Translations under genes and position numbers: made by a program
Notes under the pieces: generated by a model
What the model was told of the DNA's origin: nothing
What the model saw: the letters and a program-made list of their open reading frames with translations, nothing else
Database searches by the model: none
Source of the DNA: Ancylobacter defluvii
GTDB taxonomy: Bacteria > Pseudomonadota > Alphaproteobacteria > Rhizobiales > Xanthobacteraceae
DNA: 64,000 nucleotides
Assembly: GCF_018390605.1 (NCBI RefSeq)
Contig: NZ_JAHBGD010000019.1
Location: forward strand, 62,001 to 126,000
Direction: 5' to 3'
Part shown: one piece after another, positions 1 to 8,552 of the stretch
Layout of the letters: each line of letters begins with the position of its first letter
Position numbering within the stretch: position 1 is the stretch's first letter

Positions 1-402
1 GGTCTCGCGGAATCGCGCGGCTACGGCTCGCGACTGTTCCGGTGTCCGGCGCCCCAGCGGCGAAACCAGCACCAGCCCCGCCACCCGTTCCGGGTGGAGA
101 CGGGCGAACCGCCGCGCGATGAAGCTGCCGAAGGCGGCGCCGACCAGCACCGCCTTGTCGACGCCGGCCGCGTCCAGCACGGAGGCGAGGTCCTCGACAT
201 AGGCATCGAGCGAATCCGATTCAAAGCCGCGTTCGTCGCTGCCATGGCCGGGCAGATCGTAGCTGACGACACGGAGATGCGGGGCCAGCGCCGCAACCTG
301 TTGCCGCCAGACCCAGCGGGAGAGACCCACGCCATGGATGAGCACGACCGTGTGTCCCGCGCCGGCGGCGGAAATCCGTGCCGCGAGTTGGGTGCCCGCC
401 AT
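1..402 (-). CDS. Alpha/beta-hydrolase-fold protein (C-terminal part outside window), nucleophile replaced by Ala
   Basis: The first 134 residues are visible; the rest lies beyond the left edge. The N-terminal half has the alpha/beta-hydrolase layout: an oxyanion-hole HGVG at 23-26, a YDLPGHG strand-turn at 48-54, and the nucleophile elbow after a VLVG strand at 85-88. The elbow reads G-A-A-F-G at 88-92, so the expected nucleophile Ser is Ala90. The codon is GCC on the coding strand and is clearly read. The protein may therefore be a non-hydrolytic family member or need no serine nucleophile. The start ATG overlaps the stop of the upstream hydrolase by one base (TGATG), so the two are translationally coupled paralogues. 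Substrate unknown. Confidence 0.85.
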   Translation of the reverse strand, partial: MAGTQLAARISAAGAGHTVVLIHGVGLSRWVWRQQVAALAPHLRVVSYDLPGHGSDERGFESDSLDAYVEDLASVLDAAGVDKAVLVGAAFGSFIARRFARLHPERVAGLVLVSPLGRRTPEQSRAVAARFRET

Positions 403-1253
403 CAGCAGGATTCCCCGGAGGCCAGGGCCTGTCGACGATGCGCGTCGCGCGTGCGCACCCAGAAGTCCCGCAGCCTTTCATTGATCCGCTGCGGCGAGAC
501 GAACGCCATCATGTGCCGCTCCCCCGGCAGAATCTGCGCCTCGCCGTGGGGCGCCTCGCGCGCCATGGCCTCCGACATCGCCGGCGTCGAATTGGGGTCC
601 AGCTCGCCGGTCATGAACAGGGCGGGCGGCGCCAGTCGCGGCATTGTCTCGACAAGCGCACGATCGGAGCGGGCAAACAGCGCATAGCTCCGGCCATATC
701 CGGCCGCATCGACGGTGGAGAGGTGGCGCCTTACGGTCCGTTCCGCCTCCGCCAGTTCTTCGGGGACGGGCGAACCGAACCAGCGTCCGATCGCGATGTC
801 GAAACTGTCCGCGAGCCCGACCGCCGCGATTTCGTCGGCCCGGCGGATGACCGCCTCGGATTGCTCGGGCGTCCGGCACCAGACCGCGTTGAGCGCCACC
901 AGGCTACGCACCCGCATCGGGTGCGCCGCCGCGAAGGACATCGAGACCAGCGCGCCCATCGAATGGCCCACGACATGCGCGCTTTCAAGGCCCAGATGGT
1001 CGAGCAGGGCGTCGAACTGGCGAATATGGAGAGCGAGCGTATCCGCCGGCCCGGAGGTGCGGGCCGAGCCGCCATGATTGAGCATGTCGAAGGCGACGAC
1101 ATCGTGATCGACGGCCAGATCGGCGAATTGCGGCGCCCAGATCTCGGCATTGAGCCCCACGCCATGGACGAAGACGATCGGCTCGCCCTGTCCCTGGCGC
1201 AGATACGCGGTGCCATCGGGCGTGTGGCGGCGGTGAAGCGACGGCGTGCCCAT
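402..1253 (-). CDS. Alpha/beta hydrolase with intact catalytic elbow
   Basis: A 283-residue protein with HGVG (30-33) for the oxyanion hole and GHSMG (96-100), giving Ser98 as the nucleophile. A C-terminal GELDPNSTP stretch probably supplies the acid and GERHMMAF the catalytic His. Family members are esterases, lactonases or C-C bond hydrolases of ring-cleavage pathways, such as 3-oxoadipate enol-lactonase-like enzymes; the substrate cannot be read from the sequence. It sits 1 bp after the DUF1185 gene and overlaps the next hydrolase, forming a three-gene operon that probably serves one catabolic pathway under the divergent GntR regulator. Confidence 0.88.
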   Translation of the reverse strand: MGTPSLHRRHTPDGTAYLRQGQGEPIVFVHGVGLNAEIWAPQFADLAVDHDVVAFDMLNHGGSARTSGPADTLALHIRQFDALLDHLGLESAHVVGHSMGALVSMSFAAAHPMRVRSLVALNAVWCRTPEQSEAVIRRADEIAAVGLADSFDIAIGRWFGSPVPEELAEAERTVRRHLSTVDAAGYGRSYALFARSDRALVETMPRLAPPALFMTGELDPNSTPAMSEAMAREAPHGEAQILPGERHMMAFVSPQRINERLRDFWVRTRDAHRRQALASGESC

Positions 1254-1254
1254 G

Positions 1255-1845
1255 TCAGAGTTCCAGCGGTCCGAGTTCTTTCAGATCCTGATAGCGGTCG
1301 CCGATGCGGTGGTGCGGGCGACCGCCGATCGAGGCACCGAGGGCGACGACGATCTCGTCGGCCGCCGGCGCATCGGGGATCGAGAAGTTCACGGTGAGGT
1401 AGTGGGAGCGCATCCCCTCATCCAGCTTGTGCATGAGCGGGATCATGATCGCGGTGCCGGCGCCGGCCCGGATGTTGGTGAAGCTGAGATAGGACTTGGC
1501 GCCGACGGCTTTCCGGTAATGGTTGCCGAAACGCAGCGTGTGGATGAGCGCGGAGGCGTGCTCGACCTCGCCGTCGAGGCCGACGACGGCGGCCTTGCCA
1601 TAGCCCTCGATGGCCTGCCCGCCCCCCGCCATGTCGCAGACGGCCGCCGTCAGCAGCGCGCCGAGATCCCCCGCCACGGCGTGGATTTCCGGGCGCAGAT
1701 CCTCGACGAATCCCCGTCCGGCCCATGGGTTCTTCAGCACCGCCGCGACGCCGATCAGCTTGAACGGCGCGCCGACGGCCTTGCCTCCCTCGATCCGCGT
1801 GTCCTCGACATACGTCACGAGCTTTCGCAGCGCGGCCACCATCAT
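1255..1845 (-). CDS. Amino acid synthesis family protein (DUF1185/AA_synth)
   Basis: A 196-residue protein matching the DUF1185/AA_synth family in length and in motifs such as GYGKAAVVG (about 101-109), KSYLSFTNIR and the Gly-rich IMIPLMHK segment. The family was named for a weak link to amino acid biosynthesis; no reaction is established. It often lies beside amidohydrolase or hydrolase genes and FCD-type GntR regulators in proteobacteria, as here. There are two adjacent ATGs, at 1845 and 1842; a GAGGAAG ribosome site lies just upstream and fits either. It is the first gene of the minus-strand operon. Confidence 0.8.
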   Translation of the reverse strand: MMVAALRKLVTYVEDTRIEGGKAVGAPFKLIGVAAVLKNPWAGRGFVEDLRPEIHAVAGDLGALLTAAVCDMAGGGQAIEGYGKAAVVGLDGEVEHASALIHTLRFGNHYRKAVGAKSYLSFTNIRAGAGTAIMIPLMHKLDEGMRSHYLTVNFSIPDAPAADEIVVALGASIGGRPHHRIGDRYQDLKELGPLEL

Positions 1846-1866
1846 CTTCCTCTCGACGTTGATAGG

Positions 1867-1908
1867 ATGATATCATGGTATACCATAATATTGGATGTCA
1901 ACGTTGAC
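1867..1908. promoter_or_regulatory. Divergent control region with three perfect palindromes, likely GntR operator
   Basis: Between the DUF1185 gene and the GntR gene lie ATGATATCAT (1867-1876), ATGGTATACCAT (1875-1886) and GTCAACGTTGAC (1897-1908), all perfect palindromes in a short AT-rich patch. The middle one fits the FadR/FCD operator pattern of GT and AC half-sites around a short centre. The placement suggests that the divergent regulator controls both the hydrolase operon and itself. The palindromes are directly seen; the assignment to this regulator is inferred. Confidence 0.6.
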
Positions 1909-1950
1909 TCCCGGTAACGAAGCGCGGAAATGAAAGAGGCAGGGGGAAAC

Positions 1951-2640
1951 ATGGCCGACACGCTGAATCTGAGGGTCGATCGCACGACCAAGACGCTGCG
2001 CCAGCTCTCGCTGGAGAAGATGCGCGACGGCATTCTCAGCTTTCATTTCAAGCCGGGCGAACGGCTGGTCGAGCGCAATCTCGTCGAGATCCTCGGCGTG
2101 AGCCGCACCGTGGTGCGGGAGGTCATCCGCCACCTGGAGTCGGAGGGGCTGGTCGAGATCGTCCCCCATCACGGCCCGATCGTCGCCCGTGCCGAGCCGG
2201 AAAAGGTGGCGCAGATCTACGAGCTACGCGCCATGCTGGAAGCCATGGCGGCGCGCGATGCGGCACTGCGGGCGACGGATGCCGACATCGCCCAGCTCGA
2301 CGGTTGCCTGGAGGCGATCCATGCCGGCTATGACGAAGCCAACATCAACAAGGTGCTCGAAGCGACCACGCGCTTCTACGAGGTGCTGTTTCTTGCCGCC
2401 GGCAAAAGCATCGCCTGGGACATGCTCCGGGCGTTGACGGCCCGCATAAACCACTTGCGGGCGATCACGGTGAGCAGCAAGGGGCGCTCGGTGGACGGGC
2501 CGCAGGAAATGCGCCGCATCGTCGATGCGATACGTGCCCGTGACGGCGAGGCCGCCTATTCGGCCTCGCGGGCGCATGTCGAGCGCGCCGCAACGCTTGC
2601 GCTGTCCTATGTCAGCGATGCCGACGGACCGAAGAAATAG
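1951..2640 (+). CDS. GntR-family transcriptional regulator, FCD (FadR) subfamily
   Basis: A 229-residue protein with an N-terminal winged helix (about 15-80; helix-turn-helix around ILGVSRTVVREVIRHLES) and a helical FCD ligand domain (about 88-215). FCD domains usually bind a metal and a carboxylate effector. An in-frame ATG exists at 1930, but AGGGGG at 1941-1946 sits correctly for the ATG at 1951, so the shorter start is preferred. It is divergent from the hydrolase operon and is probably its repressor, released by a pathway intermediate. Confidence 0.88.
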   Translation: MADTLNLRVDRTTKTLRQLSLEKMRDGILSFHFKPGERLVERNLVEILGVSRTVVREVIRHLESEGLVEIVPHHGPIVARAEPEKVAQIYELRAMLEAMAARDAALRATDADIAQLDGCLEAIHAGYDEANINKVLEATTRFYEVLFLAAGKSIAWDMLRALTARINHLRAITVSSKGRSVDGPQEMRRIVDAIRARDGEAAYSASRAHVERAATLALSYVSDADGPKK

Positions 2641-2750
2641 CCGGCGGCTCGGTACCGCATGATCGAATGGCGCACGCTGCTGCAGCTCGGCTGTAAGCCC
2701 ATGCTCGAATCGCGTCAGGCCCGCTTCGCGCCGGCGGCGAACATGGTTTA

Positions 2751-4232
2751 ATGCGGCACATATCGTTCACCGATTGTGCCGCCCTCATGCATGATTCCGC
2801 CGTTCTCGCCTGGCTGCTGTTTGTCGCCCAGGCCTGCGTCCAGCTCATCTTCATCGCACGCGCCTTGCTGCGCCCGCACCGCGAGCCGTCGTCGCGCTTC
2901 GCCTGGGTGCTGGTGATCGCGCTGGCGCCGGTGCTCGGCGTGCTGGCCTATATATTGTTCGGCGAGGTCAATCTCGGCCGCACGCGCATCGGGCGGCTGC
3001 GGGCGGCGTTCGCCGCCCTGCCGGAGGCCCGCGAAGTAGCCGGCGCCTCGGCGGAAGCGACGATACCCGAGCGCTTCGGGCCGCTGTTCCGGGTCGGCTA
3101 TTCGGTGAGCCATTATCTGCCGGTCGCCGGCAACCGGGCGACGCTGCTGCCGGATTCCGCCGCCGCCATCGCGGCGATGGTCGCGGATATCGATGCCGCG
3201 CGGCAGAGCGTGCACGTGCTGTTCTACATCTGGCTCGCCGATGAGAGCGGGCTGAAGGTCGTCGCGGCGCTGAAGCGCGCGGCGGCGCGCGGCGTCACCT
3301 GCCGGGCGATGGTGGACGATCTCGGCTCGCGGGCGCTGATCCGCTCCGCGCACTGGCGCGACATGGCGTCGAGCGGGGTGAAGGTTGCGGTGGCGCTGCC
3401 GGTCGGCAACCCGCTGCTGCGCCCGTTCAAGGGCCGGATCGACATGCGCAACCACCGCAAGATCGTGGTGATCGACAATGCCATCACCTATTGCGGCAGC
3501 CAGAACTGCGCCGATGCCGCCTTCGCGGTGAAGGCGGAATTCGCCCCCTGGGTGGATGTGATGGCGCGCTTCGAAGGGCCGGTGGTGCGGCAGAACCAGC
3601 ATCTTTTCGCCAGCAATTGGATGGCCCAGACCGACGAGGATCTCAGCCCGCTGTTCGCGGAAGCGCTGCCGCCGTCCGGGCCGGGGTTCATCGCGCAGGT
3701 AATCGGCTCCGGCGCCGGCGTGCGCTATTCGGCAATGCCGGAGACCTTCGTCGCGCTGATGAACGCGGCACGGCGCGAATTGGTGATCACCACGCCCTAT
3801 TACGTCCCGGACGAGCCGATCCAGGCCGCGCTGTGCGCCAGCGCCCGGCGCGGGGTGGCGACCACCATCGTATTCCCCCGGCGCAACGATTCCTGGATCG
3901 TGGCGGCGGCAAGCCGCAGCTATTACAGCGAACTGCTGGAGGCCGGCGTCGAGATCCGCGAATATGTCGGCGGCCTCCTGCACGCCAAGACCCTCACCCT
4001 CGACGACGAAATGGCGCTGATCGGCTCCGCCAACATCGATCGCCGCAGCTTCGAACTGAATGCCGAGAACAACATCCTGCTGCACGATCAGGCTTTTACC
4101 CGCGCGGTACGGGCGCGCCAGCAGGTGTTCCTCGACGCCGCGACGCCGGTGACGACGGCCCATGTGCAGGCCTACAGCCGGTGGCGGCAGTTGTGGAACA
4201 ACACCATCGCCATGCTCGGGCCGGTATTGTGA
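2751..4232 (+). CDS. cls: Cardiolipin synthase (phospholipase D superfamily)
   Basis: A 493-residue inner-membrane enzyme that condenses two phosphatidylglycerols to cardiolipin and glycerol. Two N-terminal membrane segments (about 14-38 and 51-70) precede two PLD domains. Both HKD motifs are intact: H235-x-K237-x4-D242 and H411-x-K413-x4-D418, each followed by a GSxN/GSQN turn. The order and length match bacterial ClsA. A second possible start is the ATG at 2787, which better matches typical family N-termini; neither has a strong ribosome site. It appears monocistronic. Confidence 0.92.
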   Translation: MRHISFTDCAALMHDSAVLAWLLFVAQACVQLIFIARALLRPHREPSSRFAWVLVIALAPVLGVLAYILFGEVNLGRTRIGRLRAAFAALPEAREVAGASAEATIPERFGPLFRVGYSVSHYLPVAGNRATLLPDSAAAIAAMVADIDAARQSVHVLFYIWLADESGLKVVAALKRAAARGVTCRAMVDDLGSRALIRSAHWRDMASSGVKVAVALPVGNPLLRPFKGRIDMRNHRKIVVIDNAITYCGSQNCADAAFAVKAEFAPWVDVMARFEGPVVRQNQHLFASNWMAQTDEDLSPLFAEALPPSGPGFIAQVIGSGAGVRYSAMPETFVALMNAARRELVITTPYYVPDEPIQAALCASARRGVATTIVFPRRNDSWIVAAASRSYYSELLEAGVEIREYVGGLLHAKTLTLDDEMALIGSANIDRRSFELNAENNILLHDQAFTRAVRARQQVFLDAATPVTTAHVQAYSRWRQLWNNTIAMLGPVL

Positions 4233-4404
4233 GGCCCTGCCGGCGGAATTGAGCCCACGCCCCGGGTGGCCCCTCCGCACGAACGGCCGCCGTCCCGGTC
4301 ATTGACCACGATGCGCCCCGCCCGCACAGTGCCCGTTCCGGCAAGGTTGCCCCTGACGAGGGAACCCTTCGCACCGGGCCCGCATTCATCTCCTCAGACA
4401 TTGC

Positions 4405-4425
4405 GCCCTGAGCCGGGATCAGGGC
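4405..4425. terminator. Inverted repeat downstream of cls
   Basis: GCCCTGA (4405-4411) and TCAGGGC (4419-4425) form a perfect 7-bp stem with a 7-base loop, in the 270-bp gap between cls and the paoA-like gene. There is no clear T-run, so it could be a weak terminator for cls or a leader structure of the pao operon. Confidence 0.35.
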
Positions 4426-4502
4426 CCTTCCGACACCAGGCCGCGCAGAAGGCCTCCGTCCGTTCCCGGCGCCGCATTTCTTTGATCCATCGGGATGCCG
4501 AT

Positions 4503-5165
4503 ATGCAAAAGCTCGTCCCTTCAAGCCTTTCGCGACGCGATTTGCTGGCCGCAAGCACCGCCTCGCTCACAGGAGCCGTTCTCGCCCAGGCCGAGGATGC
4601 TTCACCCGAGGAAACGGCACACGCCGATGCCGGCACCGCCATGCGGCCGCCGATCCGGGCGCAGGTGAGCTTCACCGTCAATGACCGGCCGCGCGAACTC
4701 GATCTCGACACCCGCACCACTCTCCTCGATGCCTTGCGCGAGCATCTGCATCTGACAGGCACCAAGAAGGGCTGCGATCACGGCCAATGCGGCGCCTGCA
4801 CGGTGCTGGTGGGCGGCGTGCGCATCAATTCCTGCCTCACCCTCGCGGTAATGCACCAGGGCGATGCCATCATCACCATCGAGGGCCTCGGCACGCCGGA
4901 GAACATGCACCGGATGCAGACAGCCTTCGTGAAGCACGATGGCTATCAGTGCGGCTATTGCACGCCGGGCCAGATCTGCTCGGCGGTGGCGGTGATCGGG
5001 GAGATCGAGGCCGGCATTCCCAGCCACGTCACGCCCGACCTAACCGGCACGCCGGAACTTGTCGCCGAAGAGATTCGCGAGCGCATGAGCGGCAATATCT
5101 GCCGCTGCGGCGCCTATTCGAACATCGTCGATGCCATCACCGAGGTCGCCGGGAGCCGCGCATGA
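4503..5165 (+). CDS. paoA: Aldehyde oxidoreductase [2Fe-2S] subunit, Tat-exported (PaoA type)
   Basis: A 220-residue small subunit of a xanthine-oxidase-family molybdoenzyme that passes electrons from the Mo centre through two [2Fe-2S] clusters. A twin-arginine signal (S10-R11-R12-D13-L14-L15 and a hydrophobic stretch to about 30) indicates periplasmic export of the folded complex. Cluster I ligands are C91, C96, C99 and C111; cluster II ligands are C150, C153, C200 and C202. The reading frame is open upstream, but this ATG places the Tat motif correctly and gives a length close to E. coli PaoA (229). The stop overlaps the next start (ATGA). Confidence 0.9.
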   Translation: MQKLVPSSLSRRDLLAASTASLTGAVLAQAEDASPEETAHADAGTAMRPPIRAQVSFTVNDRPRELDLDTRTTLLDALREHLHLTGTKKGCDHGQCGACTVLVGGVRINSCLTLAVMHQGDAIITIEGLGTPENMHRMQTAFVKHDGYQCGYCTPGQICSAVAVIGEIEAGIPSHVTPDLTGTPELVAEEIRERMSGNICRCGAYSNIVDAITEVAGSRA

Positions 5166-6112
5166 CACCCTTCACCTATGAACGCGCCGGCTCGCCGGCG
5201 GAAGCCGCCGCGGCGGCGGCGCGCACGCCCGGCGCCCGGTTCATCGCCGGCGGCACCAATCTGCTCGACCTGATGAAGCTGCAGATCGAGACGCCGGCGC
5301 ATCTGATCGACGTCAATGGCCTCGCGCTCGACACCATAGAGGCGACGAAGGACGGCGGGCTGCGCATCGGCGCCCTCGTCCGCAACACCGCTCTCGCGGC
5401 GGACCGGCGCGTGCGGCGCGACTACGCCCTGCTGTCGCGCGCCCTGCTCGCCGGCGCCTCCGGCCAGCTTCGCAACAAGGCGACCACCGCCGGCAATCTC
5501 CTGCAGCGCACGCGCTGCCCGTATTTCTACGACACCGTTCAGCCCTGCAACAAGCGCAGGCCCGGCAGCGGCTGTGCCGCCATTGGCGGGGTTTCGCGGC
5601 AGCTGGCGATCATCGGCACCAGCGAGGCCTGCATCGCCACCCATCCCAGCGACATGGCGGTCGCCCTGCGCGCACTGGATGCCTCGGTGGAGACGGTGCA
5701 GGCCGATGGCGCGCCGCGCCGCATCCCGCTGGCCGAGTTCCACCGGCTGCCGGGCGACACGCCGCACATCGAAACCGTGCTGGAGCCGGGCGAGCTGATC
5801 ACGGCGGTGCGGCTGCCCAAGCCCGTCGGCGGCCGGCACATCTACCGCAAGGTGCGCGATCGCGCCTCCTATGCCTTCGCGCTGGTGTCGATCGGCGCCA
5901 TCCTTCACGAGGATGGCAGCGGGCAGGTGGCGCTGGGCGGCGTCGCGCACAAGCCCTGGCGGGTCGAGGCGGCGGAGGCCGAGTTGCCGCGCGGCGCCAA
6001 GGCGGCGGCGGAACAGATTCTGGCCGGCGCGCGGCCGAGCCGGGACAACGCCTTCAAGATCACGCTGGTCGAGCGCACGCTCGCCGCGGTCCTTGCCGAA
6101 GCGAGGGGCTGA
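5162..6112 (+). CDS. paoB: Aldehyde oxidoreductase FAD-binding subunit (PaoB type)
   Basis: A 316-residue FAD subunit of the CoxM/XdhB family; E. coli PaoB has 318. The FAD pyrophosphate loop is visible as [12 protein letters not shown] (27-38), and the [13 protein letters not shown] segment (about 108-120) is typical. Cysteines C119, C129, C138 and C157 lie in the loop that carries an extra [4Fe-4S] cluster in PaoB; CoxM-type subunits without this cluster lack it. It has no signal peptide and is probably exported with the Tat-tagged small subunit. It overlaps paoA by 4 bp and precedes paoC by 3 bp. Confidence 0.9.
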   Translation: MTPFTYERAGSPAEAAAAAARTPGARFIAGGTNLLDLMKLQIETPAHLIDVNGLALDTIEATKDGGLRIGALVRNTALAADRRVRRDYALLSRALLAGASGQLRNKATTAGNLLQRTRCPYFYDTVQPCNKRRPGSGCAAIGGVSRQLAIIGTSEACIATHPSDMAVALRALDASVETVQADGAPRRIPLAEFHRLPGDTPHIETVLEPGELITAVRLPKPVGGRHIYRKVRDRASYAFALVSIGAILHEDGSGQVALGGVAHKPWRVEAAEAELPRGAKAAAEQILAGARPSRDNAFKITLVERTLAAVLAEARG

Positions 6113-6115
6113 GCC

Positions 6116-8326
6116 ATGAAATTCGACCGGCCCGCAACCCAGAATCCGATCGACCGTCTCAAGGTGGTCGGGCAGCCGCTCGACCGCATCGACGGCCCGC
6201 TAAAGACCACCGGCACCGCGCCCTATGCCTATGAGCACCACGACGTCGTGGCCGACGCCGCCTATGGCTGGACCATCGGCGCCGGCATCGCTATCGGGCG
6301 CATCACCCGGATGGACCTCGCCGAGGCCGAGCGCGCGCCCGGCGTCATCGCCATCGTCACCGCCGACAATGCCGGCTTGCTCGGCAAGGGCGATCACAAC
6401 ACCGTCCGGCTGCTCGGCGGGCCCGACGTCCAGCACTATCACCAGGCGGTGGCGCTGGTGATCGCGGAAAGCTTCGAGCAGGCCCGCGCCGCCGCCGGGC
6501 TGGTGAAGATCGACTATGCCGCCGAGCCGGGCGTCTTCGACCTGACGGCCGCCAAGGGCTCGGCCATCGCTCCCGAACCCAACGAACTCACCGGGCCGGT
6601 CGATACCCGGATCGGCGATTTCGCCGCCGCCTTCGCCGAAGCGCCGGTGACGCTGGATGCCACCTACACCACGCCCGATCATTCGCATGCGATGATGGAG
6701 CCTCACGCCACCCTCGCCGCCTGGGAGGGCGACAGGCTCACCGTGTGGACCTCGAACCAGATGATCGCCTGGGCGACGGCCGATCTCGCCAAGACGCTTG
6801 GCATCGCGCCGGAAAATGTGCGGGTGGTCTCGCCCTTCATTGGCGGCGGCTTCGGCGGCAAGCTGTTCCTGCGCGCCGATGTCCTGCTGGCGGCGCTCGG
6901 CGCCCGCGCGGCGCGGCGGCCGGTCAAGGTGGCGCTACAGCGCCCGCTGATCGCCAACAACACCACCCATCGTCCCGCCACCATCCAGCGCATCCGCATC
7001 GGCGCCCGGCGCGACGGCACCATCACCGCGATCGGCCATGAGAGCTGGTCGGGCGATCAGCCGGGCGGCGGCCTGGAGACGGCAGTCAGCCAGACCCGCC
7101 TGCTCTATGCCGGCGCCAACCGGATGACCGCCATGCGGCTGGCGGAGCTGCATCTGCCGGAGGGCAACGCCATGCGCGCGCCGGGCGAGGCGCCGGGCAT
7201 GATGGCGCTGGAGATCGCCATGGACGAGGTGGCGGAAAAGCTGGAAATCGATCCGGTGGAGTTCCGCATCATCAACGATACCTCGGTCGATCCCGAGAAC
7301 CCCGAACGGCCGTTCTCGGCGCGCGCGCTCGCCGAGTGCCTGCGCCAGGGGGCCGAGCGCTTCGGCTGGAACCGGCGCGATCCACGCCCCGGCCGCACCC
7401 GCGACGGCCGGTGGCTCATCGGCATGGGGGTGGCGGCCGCGTTCCGCAACAACCTGTTGATCACCTCCGGCGCGCGGGTGCGGCTCGACGGCACCGGACA
7501 GGTGACGGTCGAGACCGACATGACCGATATCGGTACCGGCAGCTACACCATCATCGCCCAGACTGCCGCCGAGATGATGGGCGTGCCGGTCGAGCGGGTA
7601 ACCGTCCGTCTCGGTGATTCCGACTTCCCGGTCTCGGCGGGCTCGGGCGGCCAGTTCGGCGCCAACAATTCCACTGCCGGCGTCTATGCCGCCTGCGTGA
7701 AGCTGCGCGAGGAAATCGCGCGCCGGCTCGGCTTCAATTCCGAGGCGGCCGAATTCGAGAATGGCGAGGTGCGTTCCGGCAATCGGGCGATGCCGATCGC
7801 CGCCGCCGCCGCCGAGGGCGACATCGTCGCCGAGGACAAGATCGAATATGGCGATCTCAGCGAGCGCTATCAGCAGTCGACCTTCGGCGGCCATTTCGTC
7901 GAAGTCGGCGTCGACATCGCAACCGGCGAGGCCCGGATCCGCCGCATGCTGGCGGTGTGCGCCGCGGGCCGCATCCTGAACCCCAAATCGGCCCGCAGCC
8001 AGGTGATCGGCGCCATGACAATGGGTGCCGGCGCCGCGCTGATGGAGGAGCTGGCGGTCGACACCCGGCGCGGCTTCTTCGTCAACCACGACCTCGCCGG
8101 CTACGAGGTGCCGGTGCATGCCGATATTCCGCATCAGGACGTGATCTTCGTCGACGAGACCGATCCGATGTCCTCGCCGATGAAGGCGAAGGGCGTGGGC
8201 GAACTCGGCATTTGCGGCGTCGCCGCCGCCGTCGCCAATGCGGTCTACAACGCCACCGGCGTCCGCGTTCGGGATTATCCAATCACGCTCGACAAATATC
8301 TCGACCGGCTGCCGGATGTCGCCTGA
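6116..8326 (+). CDS. paoC: Aldehyde oxidoreductase molybdenum-binding subunit (PaoC type)
   Basis: A 736-residue large subunit (E. coli PaoC 732) that binds molybdopterin cytosine dinucleotide and oxidises aldehydes to carboxylic acids. The FIGGGFGGK loop (about 241-249) and the C-terminal KGVGELGICG motif are present; the latter supplies the catalytic base Glu696, matching E692 of E. coli PaoC. The broad-specificity relatives act on aromatic aldehydes in the periplasm. No dedicated chaperone (PaoD/XdhC) or MCD synthase gene is visible, so maturation factors must be elsewhere. Confidence 0.9.
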   Translation: MKFDRPATQNPIDRLKVVGQPLDRIDGPLKTTGTAPYAYEHHDVVADAAYGWTIGAGIAIGRITRMDLAEAERAPGVIAIVTADNAGLLGKGDHNTVRLLGGPDVQHYHQAVALVIAESFEQARAAAGLVKIDYAAEPGVFDLTAAKGSAIAPEPNELTGPVDTRIGDFAAAFAEAPVTLDATYTTPDHSHAMMEPHATLAAWEGDRLTVWTSNQMIAWATADLAKTLGIAPENVRVVSPFIGGGFGGKLFLRADVLLAALGARAARRPVKVALQRPLIANNTTHRPATIQRIRIGARRDGTITAIGHESWSGDQPGGGLETAVSQTRLLYAGANRMTAMRLAELHLPEGNAMRAPGEAPGMMALEIAMDEVAEKLEIDPVEFRIINDTSVDPENPERPFSARALAECLRQGAERFGWNRRDPRPGRTRDGRWLIGMGVAAAFRNNLLITSGARVRLDGTGQVTVETDMTDIGTGSYTIIAQTAAEMMGVPVERVTVRLGDSDFPVSAGSGGQFGANNSTAGVYAACVKLREEIARRLGFNSEAAEFENGEVRSGNRAMPIAAAAAEGDIVAEDKIEYGDLSERYQQSTFGGHFVEVGVDIATGEARIRRMLAVCAAGRILNPKSARSQVIGAMTMGAGAALMEELAVDTRRGFFVNHDLAGYEVPVHADIPHQDVIFVDETDPMSSPMKAKGVGELGICGVAAAVANAVYNATGVRVRDYPITLDKYLDRLPDVA

Positions 8327-8335
8327 AACACGGAG

Positions 8336-8395
8336 GACGTGGCCCTCGGGGGCATGAACCTCGAGAGCGTGAAGCTCGGGAGCGTGAACCTCGGG
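8336..8395 (+). repeat. Four tandem 15-bp units downstream of paoC
   Basis: Units at 8336-8350 (degenerate), 8351-8365, 8366-8380 and 8381-8395 follow the consensus AGCGTGAACCTCGGG. The period is a multiple of three, and the plus frame would read as pentapeptides like S-V-N-L-G, but no convincing coding frame with a proper start encloses them. They lie in the 226-bp gap between the converging paoC and oxyR genes; the rest of the gap shows nothing clear. Confidence 0.7.
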
Positions 8396-8552
8396 GTATC
8401 GCTTGCCGCCCGCGAGCCTGCGCGGCGTCCCAAACGGGGACTGGATCGCCGCACCGCCTTAAAAGGTGATGCGGCGGCTCGCGGGATCGCCCGTCCCCAA
8501 TCCTCATCCGCCACGGTCGCGCCCGCGCAGCCGTTGCCGCCTCTCCTTCCCG

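Noticed and set aside
2748..4280. A 510-codon frame on the minus strand opposite cls
   Set aside because: Cardiolipin synthase with both HKD motifs occupies the plus strand; the opposite frame is a composition artefact.
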